In this document: positions 34,886-43,228 of the stretch, piece after piece
Position numbering within the stretch: the stretch's first letter is position 1
Layout: each line of letters starts with the position of its first letter
Source: Pseudomonadota bacterium
GTDB lineage: Bacteria; Desulfobacterota; Desulfovibrionia; Desulfovibrionales; Desulfovibrionaceae
Direction of reading: 5' to 3'
NCBI GenBank assembly: GCA_018822105.1
Contig: JAHJLB010000045.1
Location: 1 to 54,601 of the forward strand
DNA: 54,601 bases
The notes under the pieces: model-generated
Database searches by the model: none
What the model saw: the letters and a program-made list of their open reading frames with translations, nothing else
What the model was told of the DNA's origin: nothing
Program-made: the position numbers and the translations under genes

Positions 34886-36340
34886 ATGAGCGACACCCGC
34901 CTCCACCAGAAGCTCGCCGCCCTCTCCGCCTTCCCTCAGGCGGACAAGGCCGTTGTGGCCCGCATGGGCGAGCTGCTGCCCGGCCTGGACGACTGGGCCG
35001 TGCGGCGCGTGAACCCCCTGCGTTTCGCCTCGGAGCATGGCCTGCCCGAAGACAAGGTGGTGGACTTTTTCTTGTGCGCCACGCGCGCCGGGCTCTTCGA
35101 CCTGTCCTGGGACCTGACCTGCCCGGCCTGCGGCGGCATATTGAACCGCACCGGGGCCCTGGACGAACTTTCCGGGCCGGAGGTGGAGCACTGCGTGCTC
35201 TGCGATATCGACGTCCAAAAAAGCCTCGACGACCGCGTGGAGACCAGCTTCACCTTGAGCCAGGCGGTGCGGGAGCTGGACATCCAGGCCCACGCGGACC
35301 TGCCGAGTTATCTGGCGGCTAACTTCTCCGGCAACGTCACCCTCGACCCGGAGCTGTGGGCCTACGTTTCCTCCGTGCTGCGGGGCTATCTTGGCCTCGG
35401 ACCGGGGGAAGAGCGCGAGGCGCTCTTTCCGGACTGGAGCGAGCCGCGCTTCCGGGTGGTCTCCATCGCCGTGCACGAGGCCGCCTCCGTACCCATGGGC
35501 GCCGGGCGCGCGGACATCGAGCAGACCCTGCGCCTGAGCCTGACGCGCCGCGGCTTCGAGGCCAGCGTTTCCCCCGGCCCGGAGCTTCTGCCCGGCCCAG
35601 TGCGCGTCATCGCCCGCAACCTGCTGGACGTTCCCGTGGGGCTGTCCTTTTTCGCCGTGGACTACACGCGGCTGCACGAGCTCATCGCCCGCGCCCGGAA
35701 CAGCGTGCGCCCCTGCCTGACCGGCAGGGCGCTGCTCACCAACCAGACCTTCCGCGAGCTGTTCCGCGTCCAGAGCCTGGCCCCGAACCTGAACCTGAAC
35801 ATGCGCAGTCTGACCGTGCTGTTCACCGACCTGAAGGACTCCACCGCCCTGTACGAGAAGATCGGCGACGTGGCGGCCTACAGTTTGATCCAGAAGCATT
35901 TCGACGCCCTCTCCCGGGTGGTGCGCCAGCACCACGGGTCCGTGGTCAAGACCATGGGCGACGCGGTCATGGCCGCCTTTTCCGACCCCGGGGAAGCCTT
36001 GCGCGCCGCCATCGGCATGCTGGACGCCGCGGTCGGCCTGGGCTCGGGCCAGGGTCAGGAGGTGGGCCTCAAGATCGGCCTGCACGAAGGCCCTGCCCTG
36101 GTCATCAACAACGTCGGCAGCCTGGACTACTTCGGGCAGACCGTGAACGTGGCCGCGCGGGTGCAGGGCCTGGCCGGACCGGGCGAAATCTGGGCCAGCG
36201 GCGGGCTCATGTCCTGGCCCGACGCGGCGCAGGCGCTCTCGGCCCTGGGCTGGACGAGCCTGGAACACCAGGCCAGCCTCAAGGGCGTGGGCGGAAAAAC
36301 GACAGTATACCGGCTGCTTCCGCAGGCAGCGAACACATAG
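34886..36340 (+). CDS. class III adenylate cyclase with DUF5939 domain
   Basis: A 484-residue soluble cyclase. The N-terminal half (about 1-300) fits DUF5939, with a small cysteine cluster CPACGG...CVLC that may bind zinc. The class III catalytic domain (about 310-480) has both metal-binding Asp residues (VLFTDLKDST and VKTMGDAVMAAF). The Lys before the second Asp, and Asp in LDYFGQTVNVAAR, specify ATP rather than GTP. It should make cAMP; the input is unknown. AGGAG lies 13 bases before the ATG, slightly far. The diguanylate cyclase response regulator begins 9 bases after the stop, so the two are probably co-expressed. Confidence 0.88.
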   Translation: MSDTRLHQKLAALSAFPQADKAVVARMGELLPGLDDWAVRRVNPLRFASEHGLPEDKVVDFFLCATRAGLFDLSWDLTCPACGGILNRTGALDELSGPEVEHCVLCDIDVQKSLDDRVETSFTLSQAVRELDIQAHADLPSYLAANFSGNVTLDPELWAYVSSVLRGYLGLGPGEEREALFPDWSEPRFRVVSIAVHEAASVPMGAGRADIEQTLRLSLTRRGFEASVSPGPELLPGPVRVIARNLLDVPVGLSFFAVDYTRLHELIARARNSVRPCLTGRALLTNQTFRELFRVQSLAPNLNLNMRSLTVLFTDLKDSTALYEKIGDVAAYSLIQKHFDALSRVVRQHHGSVVKTMGDAVMAAFSDPGEALRAAIGMLDAAVGLGSGQGQEVGLKIGLHEGPALVINNVGSLDYFGQTVNVAARVQGLAGPGEIWASGGLMSWPDAAQALSALGWTSLEHQASLKGVGGKTTVYRLLPQAANT

Positions 36341-36349
36341 GAGCCTTTC

Positions 36350-37600
36350 ATGTCCAGAGTCCTTGTGGTCGAAGATAGCCGCACCTTTGCCGCCATGCTT
36401 TCGCGGCGCATCACCGAGGAGATGGGCCACGAGGTGGTGCTGGCGAATTCCAAGGCCATGGCCATGGAGATCCTGGACAGGGACACGGACTTCTTCGTGG
36501 CCCTGCTCGACCTGAACCTGCCCGACGCGCCCTGCGGCGAGGTGGTGGACATGGTGCTGGAGCGCGGCATCCCCTCCATCGTCTTCACCGGCGAGATGGA
36601 CGACAAGCTGCGCGACCAGTTCTGGGCCAAGCGCATCGTGGACTACGTGCTCAAGCAGAACATGGACAACGTGCAGTACATGCTCTCCCTGGTGGAGCGC
36701 CTGAACCGCAACCCCACCATCAAGGTGCTCGTGGTCGACGATTCCCACAGCACGCGCTACGTGGTGGGCGAGCTGCTGCGCGCCCACCGCTACCACGTGC
36801 TGGAGGCCGAGGACGGGCCCACGGCCCTGGCCATGATGAAGGAGCACCCGGACCTACGCCTGGTCATCGCGGACTACAACATGCCCAAGATGAACGGCTC
36901 CGAGCTGGTGCGGGCCATCCGCCGCGACCACGCCAAGGACCAGCTGGCCATCATCGGCATCTCCGGCACGGACAGGGCCGGGCTTTCCGCCCGCTTTCTC
37001 AAGAGCGGGGCCAACGACTTCCTGCACAAGCCCTTCCTCACCGAGGAGTTCTACACCCGGGTGACCCAGAACGTGGAGCTGCTGGAATACATCGGGCAGA
37101 TCAAGGAGCTGGCCGAAAAGGACTACCTGACCAAGCTCTACAACCGCCGCTACGTCTTCTCCACCGGGCCGAAGCTCCTGGCCGCCCAGATGCGCCGGGG
37201 CCTGGGCGCGGTGCTGGCCATGCTCGACATCGACCGCTTCAAGGCCGTCAACGACACCTTCGGCCACGACGCGGGCGACGCCGTGCTGCGCCAGATGGCC
37301 GCGCTCTTGGCCGCGCGCTTCCGCACCTCGGACATCATCTCGCGCTTCGGCGGCGAGGAGTTCTGCGTGCTGGCCACGGACATGACCCCGGCGGACGCGC
37401 CGGCGGTGTTCGAGGACCTGCGCAAGGCCTTTGAGGCCAGCCCGGTGAGCTTTGGCGGCAAGAGCATCCCCTACACCGTGAGCATCGGCCTGTGCCTGCG
37501 GCCCATGGCCACCCTGGAGGAGATGATCAAGGCCGCGGATCAGGCCCTGTACGCAGCCAAGAACGCCGGCCGCAACCGCGTGGTGGTGGCCGGGGGGTAG
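36350..37600 (+). CDS. diguanylate cyclase response regulator with two receiver domains
   Basis: A 416-residue regulator. Receiver 1 (about 1-120) keeps the acidic pocket, the phospho-acceptor Asp in ALLDLNLPD, Thr in VFTGE and Lys in YVLKQ. Receiver 2 (about 124-240) has VVDD, Asp in IADYNMPKMNG, Ser in GISG and Lys in LHKPF. The GGDEF domain (about 255-416) carries GGEEF, with an RxxD inhibitory site (RTSDIISRFGGEEF), so it should make cyclic di-GMP under product inhibition, in the PleD style. It follows the adenylate cyclase gene by 9 bases and ends in an intrinsic terminator. Confidence 0.93.
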   Translation: MSRVLVVEDSRTFAAMLSRRITEEMGHEVVLANSKAMAMEILDRDTDFFVALLDLNLPDAPCGEVVDMVLERGIPSIVFTGEMDDKLRDQFWAKRIVDYVLKQNMDNVQYMLSLVERLNRNPTIKVLVVDDSHSTRYVVGELLRAHRYHVLEAEDGPTALAMMKEHPDLRLVIADYNMPKMNGSELVRAIRRDHAKDQLAIIGISGTDRAGLSARFLKSGANDFLHKPFLTEEFYTRVTQNVELLEYIGQIKELAEKDYLTKLYNRRYVFSTGPKLLAAQMRRGLGAVLAMLDIDRFKAVNDTFGHDAGDAVLRQMAALLAARFRTSDIISRFGGEEFCVLATDMTPADAPAVFEDLRKAFEASPVSFGGKSIPYTVSIGLCLRPMATLEEMIKAADQALYAAKNAGRNRVVVAGG

Positions 37601-37626
37601 ACCTTGGCATGCGGCTCGGGCGAATG

Positions 37627-37657
37627 GCCCCTGGCGGATGCGCCGGGGGCTTTTTTT
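37627..37657 (+). terminator. terminator of the cyclase/response-regulator operon
   Basis: GCCCCTGGCG pairs with CGCCGGGGGC (one mismatch) around a GATG loop, followed by seven T residues. The whole hairpin and tail nearly duplicate the secA terminator. Confidence 0.92.
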
Positions 37658-37711
37658 GCGGCGAATGGCGCCAATCTTTCGGAATTCCTCGTTTTCATCC
37701 CGCGCACGGTA

Positions 37712-37740
37712 TTGCCTCGGCGCAACGAATCGTGCACATT
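37712..37740 (+). promoter_or_regulatory. candidate promoter of the DUF6326 gene
   Basis: TTGCCT (37712-37717), 17 bases, CACATT (37735-37740). The -35 form is shared with other promoters here; the -10 is weak. Confidence 0.35.
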
Positions 37741-37782
37741 CGCGCAGCTGTGACGAAACGTCCCCTGACGCGAGGACAGACG

Positions 37783-38196
37783 ATGGGAAACATGGAATCC
37801 AGGCTTTCTGGGTTGTGGATGTTCGTGATGTTCAACTACCTCTATTGCGACGTCGTGATGCTGATGGACAGCGGCATCCTGAGTCAATTCCTGTCCGGCA
37901 AGGTGGACGGTACGCCGATCACCAGGGAATTTCTGCTCGGCGCGGCCATATTGATGGAAATTCCCATCGCAATGACCGTCCTGTCGAAATATTTGCGGCA
38001 CAAGATGAACCGCCGGGCCAACCTCGCCGCCGGGGCACTCATGACCGGCGTTCAGTGCGCGACCCTTTTCACCGGGTCAACACCAGCAATGTACTACCTC
38101 TTCTTCAGCGCCATCGAAATCCTGTGCACAGCGTTCATCGTCTGGCTGGCGTGGTCCTGGCGCGAGCCGGACCAGTGCCAAGCCAGGCAGACCTAG
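37783..38196 (+). CDS. DUF6326 family four-helix membrane protein
   Basis: A 137-residue membrane protein. The opening SGLWMFVMFNYLYCDVVMLMD, the segment REFLLGAAILMEIPIAMTVLSKYLRHKMNRRANLAAG and the closing SAIEILCTAFIVWLAW are the pattern of DUF6326. Four hydrophobic helices lie at about 10-28, 48-66, 77-97 and 104-125. Function is unknown. Base composition is visibly less GC-rich than in neighbouring genes (codons such as TTG, ATA, TAT, AAT), suggesting later acquisition. ATG 37783 follows GAGGAC; it is a single-gene unit. Confidence 0.83.
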   Translation: MGNMESRLSGLWMFVMFNYLYCDVVMLMDSGILSQFLSGKVDGTPITREFLLGAAILMEIPIAMTVLSKYLRHKMNRRANLAAGALMTGVQCATLFTGSTPAMYYLFFSAIEILCTAFIVWLAWSWREPDQCQARQT

Positions 38197-38226
38197 GAGC
38201 CGCCCCGCCGCCCCCAAAATCCCCCT

Positions 38227-38255
38227 TTGAATCCCGGCCCGGCCTGTGCTACGGG
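38227..38255 (+). promoter_or_regulatory. argJ promoter
   Basis: TTGAAT (38227-38232), 17 bases, TACGGG (38250-38255), with TGTGC directly before the -10. The argJ ATG is at 38314. Confidence 0.5.
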
Positions 38256-38313
38256 TTGTCACTGCGCGGCCGGGCGATTCCTGGGCCGCGACGATCTTAC
38301 GCGAGGTGCGCCC

Positions 38314-39498
38314 ATGACCCTGGTGCCCAAGGGATACCGTTTCGCCGTGGCTGCCGCCGGCTTCAAAAAGGCCGACCGCAACGACCTGGGCCTGATCCTG
38401 AGCGTCGGCCCGGCCGTGGCCGCCGGGGTGTTCACCACCAACCGCTTCCAGGCCGCGCCCGTCCTCGTGTGCAAGGAGATCCTGGCGGACAGCCCCGTGG
38501 CCCGCGCCATCGTGGTCAATTCCGGCCAGGCCAACGCCTGCACCGGCGAGGAGGGCCTGGCCAACTGCCGCGCCACCCTGGACATCGTGGCCAAGGCCGC
38601 CCGGGTGGAGCCAGCGGAGATACTGCCCACCTCCACCGGGGTCATCGGCGCGCAGCTCAAGATGGACCTCTGGGCCGAGGCCGGGCTCAAGCTGGCCGGC
38701 AGCCTGGGCCGCGCCACGCCCATGGACGTGGCCAAGGCCATGATGACCACGGACTCCTTCCCCAAGCTGGTGGGCAGGAGCGTGCAGCTCTCCGGCGGCG
38801 AGGTGCGCGTGCTCGGCATGTGCAAGGGCGCGGGCATGATCTGCCCGCAGATGGCCACCATGCTGGGCTTCGTGCTCTGCGACGCCGACGTGGACCCCCG
38901 GCCCTGGCGCGAGATGCTCTCGGCCGTCGCCGACAAGTCCTTCAACGCCCTCACCGTGGACGGCGACACCAGCACCAACGACACGGTGCTGGCCTTGAGC
39001 AACGGGGCCTCCCGCGTACGCGCGGAGTCCAAGGCCGACCTGGAGCTTTTGCGCCAGTGCCTGCTCTCGGTCTGCCAGGAGCTGTCCTACCGCATCGTGC
39101 AGGACGCCGAGGGCGGCACCAAGGTGGCGCACATCACGGTGTGCGGGGCCAAGAGCCACCCCCAGGCCGAGATGGCCGCGCGGGCCATCGGCAACTCGCC
39201 CCTGGTCAAGACCGCGCTCTTCGGCTGCGACCCCAACTGGGGGCGCATCATCGCCGCCCTGGGCCGCAGCGGCGCGGACTTCGACCCCCGGGAGGTGGTG
39301 CTCAAGATCGGCGGGATCCTGGTGTTCGAAAACGGCCAGCCCTCGCCCGAGGACCTGGACGCCCTGCTCGCGCCCTGCATGCGCCACCAGGACGTGCAGA
39401 TCGAGCTCGTGCTGGGCCAGGGCCGGGGCACGTTCACGCTGCTGGCCTCGGACCTGACCAAGCGCTACGTGGAGATCAACGCGGATTACCGGACGTAG
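38314..39498 (+). CDS. argJ: arginine biosynthesis bifunctional protein ArgJ
   Basis: A 394-residue enzyme that makes glutamate and N-acetylornithine (ornithine acetyltransferase), and in many species also N-acetylglutamate from acetyl-CoA. It is cleaved autocatalytically before the Thr of the ATML motif, present here in GMICPQMATMLGFV. Other landmarks: AGVFTTNRFQAAPV, VNSGQANACTGEEG, STGVIGAQL, TVDGDTSTNDTV, and the terminal ADYRT-like end after KRYVEIN. GAGG precedes the ATG. The methyltransferase gene follows within 15 bases, perhaps in the same transcript. Confidence 0.96.
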   Translation: MTLVPKGYRFAVAAAGFKKADRNDLGLILSVGPAVAAGVFTTNRFQAAPVLVCKEILADSPVARAIVVNSGQANACTGEEGLANCRATLDIVAKAARVEPAEILPTSTGVIGAQLKMDLWAEAGLKLAGSLGRATPMDVAKAMMTTDSFPKLVGRSVQLSGGEVRVLGMCKGAGMICPQMATMLGFVLCDADVDPRPWREMLSAVADKSFNALTVDGDTSTNDTVLALSNGASRVRAESKADLELLRQCLLSVCQELSYRIVQDAEGGTKVAHITVCGAKSHPQAEMAARAIGNSPLVKTALFGCDPNWGRIIAALGRSGADFDPREVVLKIGGILVFENGQPSPEDLDALLAPCMRHQDVQIELVLGQGRGTFTLLASDLTKRYVEINADYRT

Positions 39499-39512
39499 GG
39501 GCCGGACGCGCC

Positions 39513-40151
39513 GTGGACGTTCAGACAGCGTGGCTTCCGCCCGCGATTTTGGCCGCCGCCGTGCTGCTTGGGCTGGCTTGGCGGCTGGCCTCGCGCCGTT
39601 GCTCGCTGCCCTGCCCGACCTGGCTGGCCTGGCTGGTGGAGCGCGACAACCCCTTCACCCGCACCAACAGGGCGGCGTCCATCATCGGGCAGCTCGGGCT
39701 CCAGCCCGGCATGGCCGTGCTGGACCTGGGCTGTGGGCCGGGGCGGCTGGCTCTGCCCCTGGCCTGGGCGGTGGGGCCGCAAGGGATGGTCACGGCTGTG
39801 GACATCCAGCCCGGCATGCTTGAACGGGCCGGGGAGAAGGCGCGGGCTGCGGGGCTCGACAACATCCGGTTCATCCAGGCCGACGCGGGCAAGGGCAAGC
39901 TTCCGCAGGGCCTGTTTGACCGGGCGCTCTTGGTGACGGTGCTCGGGGAGATCCCGGACAAGGCGTCGGCGCTCAAGGAAATTTTCGCGGCGCTCAAGCC
40001 CGGCGGCATCCTGTCGGTGACGGAGATCATCTTCGACCCCCACTTCCAAGGCCGCCAAAGCGTGACCCGGTTGGCCGAGGGCATCGGCTTCCGCGACAAG
40101 GCGTTCTTCGGCGGACGCCTCGCCTACACCGCGCATTTCGAGAAGCCCTAA
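39513..40151 (+). CDS. membrane-anchored class I SAM-dependent methyltransferase
   Basis: A 212-residue protein. A hydrophobic segment at about 8-25 may anchor it in the membrane. The Rossmann methyltransferase core has motif I VLDLGCGPGRLALPLA, VTAVDIQPGMLERA as motif II, FIQADAG and a LKPGGILSVTE strand. The closing region is typical of UbiE/Methyltransf_11 proteins. The substrate is unknown. The start is GTG 39513 with only a weak upstream AGGGG site; it sits 14 bases after argJ. Confidence 0.82.
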   Translation: MDVQTAWLPPAILAAAVLLGLAWRLASRRCSLPCPTWLAWLVERDNPFTRTNRAASIIGQLGLQPGMAVLDLGCGPGRLALPLAWAVGPQGMVTAVDIQPGMLERAGEKARAAGLDNIRFIQADAGKGKLPQGLFDRALLVTVLGEIPDKASALKEIFAALKPGGILSVTEIIFDPHFQGRQSVTRLAEGIGFRDKAFFGGRLAYTAHFEKP

Positions 40152-40208
40152 CGCCCGCGCCAACGCCAGGAAGGGACGCCGTCCCGCTCCCGATACCGGA
40201 GGTTTTCC

Positions 40209-40877
40209 ATGTCCCGCCTGAACAAACGCTCGCGCCTGACACGCCTGGCCGATTTCCTCTTCGAGTGCGGCATGTTGCGCAAGACCCCGCGCACGGGCTA
40301 CCAGTTTTTGGGCACCGGGGCGGAGAACGTGGCCGAGCACTCCTTCCGCACGGCGGTCATCGGCTTCGTGCTGGCCCAGATGGCCGGGGCGAACAAGGAG
40401 CGCACGGCCATGATGTGCCTGTTCCACGACCTGCACGAGGCGCGCACCGGGGACTTCAACTACGTGGCCCACATGTACAATGCGAGCCAGCGCACCCGCG
40501 CCCTGGCCGACGCCCTTTCCGGCACGGGCCTGGGCGAGGACCTCATGCCCCTGTGGGAGGAGTTGGAGGAGACCGAGAGCGTGGAGGCCCGCCTGGCCCA
40601 GGACGCCGACCAGCTCGACCTCATGCTGAACCTGAAGGAGCAGGCGGACCTGGGCAACAGGTATGCCGACAAGTGGCTGGCCGCGGCGGTGAAGCGCATC
40701 CGCACCATTGAGGGCAAGAAGCTGGCCCGCGCCGTCATGCGCACGGACCACACGGACTGGTGGTTCCTGGGCCCGGACCAGTCCTGGTGGGAGAAGAAGA
40801 ACGGCTCGCGCAGGAAACCGGCCAAGCCCGTTGCGCCCGAAGGCACGGACGCGGACAACGGCGAGGACGTCCCGTAG
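40209..40877 (+). CDS. YfbR/HDDC2-like HD-domain nucleotidase
   Basis: A 222-residue HD protein. The metal ligands are visible: His in NVAEHSFRTAVIG, His-Asp in CLFHDLHEARTGDFNY and a later Asp in QDADQLDLMLNLKEQ. This is the canonical spacing of YfbR-type 5'-deoxynucleotidases and human HDDC2. The C-terminus is a charged Lys/Asp-rich tail. ATG 40209 follows GGAGG. The strong hairpin at 40883-40911 follows. Confidence 0.88.
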   Translation: MSRLNKRSRLTRLADFLFECGMLRKTPRTGYQFLGTGAENVAEHSFRTAVIGFVLAQMAGANKERTAMMCLFHDLHEARTGDFNYVAHMYNASQRTRALADALSGTGLGEDLMPLWEELEETESVEARLAQDADQLDLMLNLKEQADLGNRYADKWLAAAVKRIRTIEGKKLARAVMRTDHTDWWFLGPDQSWWEKKNGSRRKPAKPVAPEGTDADNGEDVP

Positions 40878-40882
40878 GCCTG

Positions 40883-40911
40883 GCCCGGCAGTTTCGCTTG
40901 AAATGCCGGGC
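40883..40911 (+). terminator. hairpin after the HD gene
   Basis: GCCCGGCA (40883-40890) pairs with TGCCGGGC (40904-40911), and the inner TTTC/GAAA extends the stem. No T-tract follows. It lies between the HD stop and the mla promoter. Confidence 0.5.
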
Positions 40912-40927
40912 TGCAAGCCCCTGGGCA

Positions 40928-40956
40928 TTGCAGGCTGCGCAACCTTGTGCTACGAA
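40928..40956 (+). promoter_or_regulatory. promoter of the mla operon
   Basis: TTGCAG (40928-40933), 17 bases, TACGAA (40951-40956), with TTGTGC just before the -10. The leader to mlaE at 41067 is about 105 bases. Confidence 0.5.
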
Positions 40957-41066
40957 CGCCCGAGTGAACTGGGGGCCATGTCCGCCTCCGGTGCCGAACT
41001 TTGCCGGTCCAGGACCACATGCCAACGCACAGCGGCGCTCATGGCCAGAAGGGGGAATCCGCGCTG

Positions 41067-41873
41067 ATGATCCACGGGAAACGCCCACAGCTTTCGCCTG
41101 TCGCCCACCTGGGCGAGGCCACGCTGCGCTTTGTGGGCGACACAGGGGCCATGTTCCTGTTCCTGCTGGAGGCCTCCGCGCGCATCTTCTCCTCCCTCGG
41201 CCAGTTCCACAAGACCGTGCGCCAGATCTACTTCATCGGCGTCAAAAGCATCAGCGTCATCACCCTCATCGGCCTGTTCACGGGCATGGTCATCGGCCTG
41301 CAGATGCACTACGCCCTGGCCAAGTTCGGGGCCGAGGGCTTCCTGGGCGCGGCCGTGGCCCTGTCCCTGGTGCGCGAACTGGGGCCGGTGCTCACGGCCA
41401 TCATGATCACAGGCCGGGCGGGCTCGAGCATGACCGCCGAGATCGGCGTCATGCGCATCACCGACCAGGTGGACGCCCTGCGCGTCATGGACATCAACCC
41501 CATCGGCTACCTGGTCAGCCCCAAACTGGCGGCCAGCATCATCTGCTTCCCCATCCTCACGGCCTTCTTCGACATGGTGGGCATGGCCGGAGGCTACCTC
41601 ACGGGCGTGCTGCTCCTGGGCGGCAACCAGGGCATCTATTTCTACCGCATCCAGGCCTACATGAAGATGAGCGACGTGTCCGGCGGCTTCATCAAGTCCC
41701 TGGTCTTCGCCGTGGTGGTCTGCACCGTGACCTGCTTCATGGGCTACTACACCCACACGCGGCGCGACGCCGTGGGCCCGGAGGCCGTGAGCCAGGCCAC
41801 CACCGCCGGGGTGGTGAGCTCCTGCATCCTGATCCTGTTGTCCGACTACATTCTGACCTCGCTCTTATTCTAG
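41067..41873 (+). CDS. mlaE: phospholipid ABC transporter permease MlaE
   Basis: A 268-residue inner-membrane permease of the MlaE family, part of the complex that moves phospholipids between outer and inner membranes. It has five to six membrane helices and the family signature SLVRELGPVLTAIMITGRAGSSMTAEIG, with INPIGYLVSPKL further on. ATG 41067 is preceded by a GGGGG tract at 12 bases; it is the first gene of mlaEFDCA. There is no mlaB (STAS) gene in the operon. Confidence 0.94.
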   Translation: MIHGKRPQLSPVAHLGEATLRFVGDTGAMFLFLLEASARIFSSLGQFHKTVRQIYFIGVKSISVITLIGLFTGMVIGLQMHYALAKFGAEGFLGAAVALSLVRELGPVLTAIMITGRAGSSMTAEIGVMRITDQVDALRVMDINPIGYLVSPKLAASIICFPILTAFFDMVGMAGGYLTGVLLLGGNQGIYFYRIQAYMKMSDVSGGFIKSLVFAVVVCTVTCFMGYYTHTRRDAVGPEAVSQATTAGVVSSCILILLSDYILTSLLF

Positions 41874-41882
41874 GTGCACGGC

Positions 41883-42725
41883 ATGCTGCAGGGAACCACT
41901 CCGGACATCCGCCTCGAAGGCCTCACCGTGGGCTACGGCAAGACCGCCGTGGTCAGCGGCATCGACGTGACCCTGCCCGGCGGCAAGATCTCGGTGATCC
42001 TGGGCGGCTCGGGCTGCGGCAAATCCACCCTGCTCAAGCACATCCTGATGCTCCAGCCGGCCCTGGCCGGGCGCATCATGATCGGCAGCCACGACCTGGC
42101 CGGCCTTGACCGCCGGGGCATGCACTGCCTGCGCCAGCGCATGGGGGTGTTGTTCCAGGACGGCGCCCTGCTGGGCTCCCTGAGCCTGGGCGACAACGTG
42201 GCCCTGCCCCTGCGCGAGCACACCAGGCTCGACGAAGCCGCCATCCGCCAGCGCGTGCTGGCCAAGCTGGCGCTGGTGGGCCTGGAGGAATTCCACGACT
42301 ACTACCCCAACGAGCTCTCCGGCGGCATGCGCAAGCGCGCCGGCCTGGCCCGGGCCATGGTCATGGACCCGCCGCTGCTGTTCTGCGACGAGCCCACAAG
42401 CGGCCTGGACCCGGTGAATGCGGCCGAGCTGGACCTGCTCCTGCTGGAGCTCAAGGGCAGCTTCGAGATGACCCTGGTGGTGGTGAGCCACGACCTGGAC
42501 AGCATGCGCACCATCGCCGACCATGTGGTGGTGCTGGGCGAGGGCAAGGTGTTGTACAACGGCCCCCTGGCCGAGCTGGAGGCCACCACGGACGAGTACC
42601 TGCGCCGCTTCCTGGACCGCCAGGCCGCGGCGCGCACCAGTCCCCGGCTGACCATGCCGGCCCTCGATTTCAAGGCCATGAAACGCGATTGCTCCAAGTA
42701 TCTGGACCAGGGCGAACGCTCGTGA
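41883..42725 (+). CDS. mlaF: phospholipid ABC transporter ATPase MlaF
   Basis: A 280-residue ATPase that powers the Mla transporter. Walker A is GGSGCGKSTLL, the signature LSGGMRKRAGLARA and Walker B LLFCDEPTSGLDPV, followed by a VVSHDLD switch His. I use ATG 41883 (an AGG eight bases before it); GTG 41874 directly after the mlaE stop is an in-frame alternative adding three residues. It is tightly coupled to mlaE and mlaD. Confidence 0.94.
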   Translation: MLQGTTPDIRLEGLTVGYGKTAVVSGIDVTLPGGKISVILGGSGCGKSTLLKHILMLQPALAGRIMIGSHDLAGLDRRGMHCLRQRMGVLFQDGALLGSLSLGDNVALPLREHTRLDEAAIRQRVLAKLALVGLEEFHDYYPNELSGGMRKRAGLARAMVMDPPLLFCDEPTSGLDPVNAAELDLLLLELKGSFEMTLVVVSHDLDSMRTIADHVVVLGEGKVLYNGPLAELEATTDEYLRRFLDRQAAARTSPRLTMPALDFKAMKRDCSKYLDQGERS

Positions 42726-42747
42726 ACCAGACCATGGGAGGTGCATG

Positions 42748-43191
42748 ATGAAGAAGTATTCCAGGGAGACCCAGGTGGGCATCTTTGTGCTCCTGGGCTT
42801 TATGGCCATCGCCTACATGAGCGTGAAGCTCGGGAACGTGCACCTGTTCTCCGACGACCATTACGCCATCATCGCCAAGTTCAACGACGTCACCGGGCTC
42901 AAGATCAACGCCCCGGTGCAGATGTATGGCGTGGAGATGGGCTTCGTGGAGAAGATCGGCATCGACCTGGATTCCGGCATGTCCTCGGTCACCCTGCGCA
43001 TCCGCAAGGACATCAAGCTCACGGACGACACCATCGTCTCGGTGAAGACCAGCGGCCTCATCGGCGACAAGTACGTCAAGCTCTCCCGGGGCGGGGGCGA
43101 GACCATAAAGGCCGGCGCGGTGCTCAGAGACACCGAATCGGCTATTGACCTTGAGGAATTAATCAGTAAGTATGTTTTCGGCGGCGTGTAA
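42748..43191 (+). CDS. mlaD: MCE-domain lipid-transport protein MlaD
   Basis: A 147-residue protein with one N-terminal membrane helix (about 10-27) and a single MCE domain with VTGLKINAPVQMYGVEMG and SGLIGDKYVKL, the usual MlaD motifs. MlaD forms a periplasmic hexamer ring on MlaE through which lipid passes. Two consecutive ATGs are at 42745 and 42748; GGGAGG spacing favours the second. mlaC begins 37 bases later. Confidence 0.93.
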   Translation: MKKYSRETQVGIFVLLGFMAIAYMSVKLGNVHLFSDDHYAIIAKFNDVTGLKINAPVQMYGVEMGFVEKIGIDLDSGMSSVTLRIRKDIKLTDDTIVSVKTSGLIGDKYVKLSRGGGETIKAGAVLRDTESAIDLEELISKYVFGGV

Positions 43192-43228
43192 GATCGTGGC
43201 CGATCCTCTTTTGGCGGGACACACGAAG

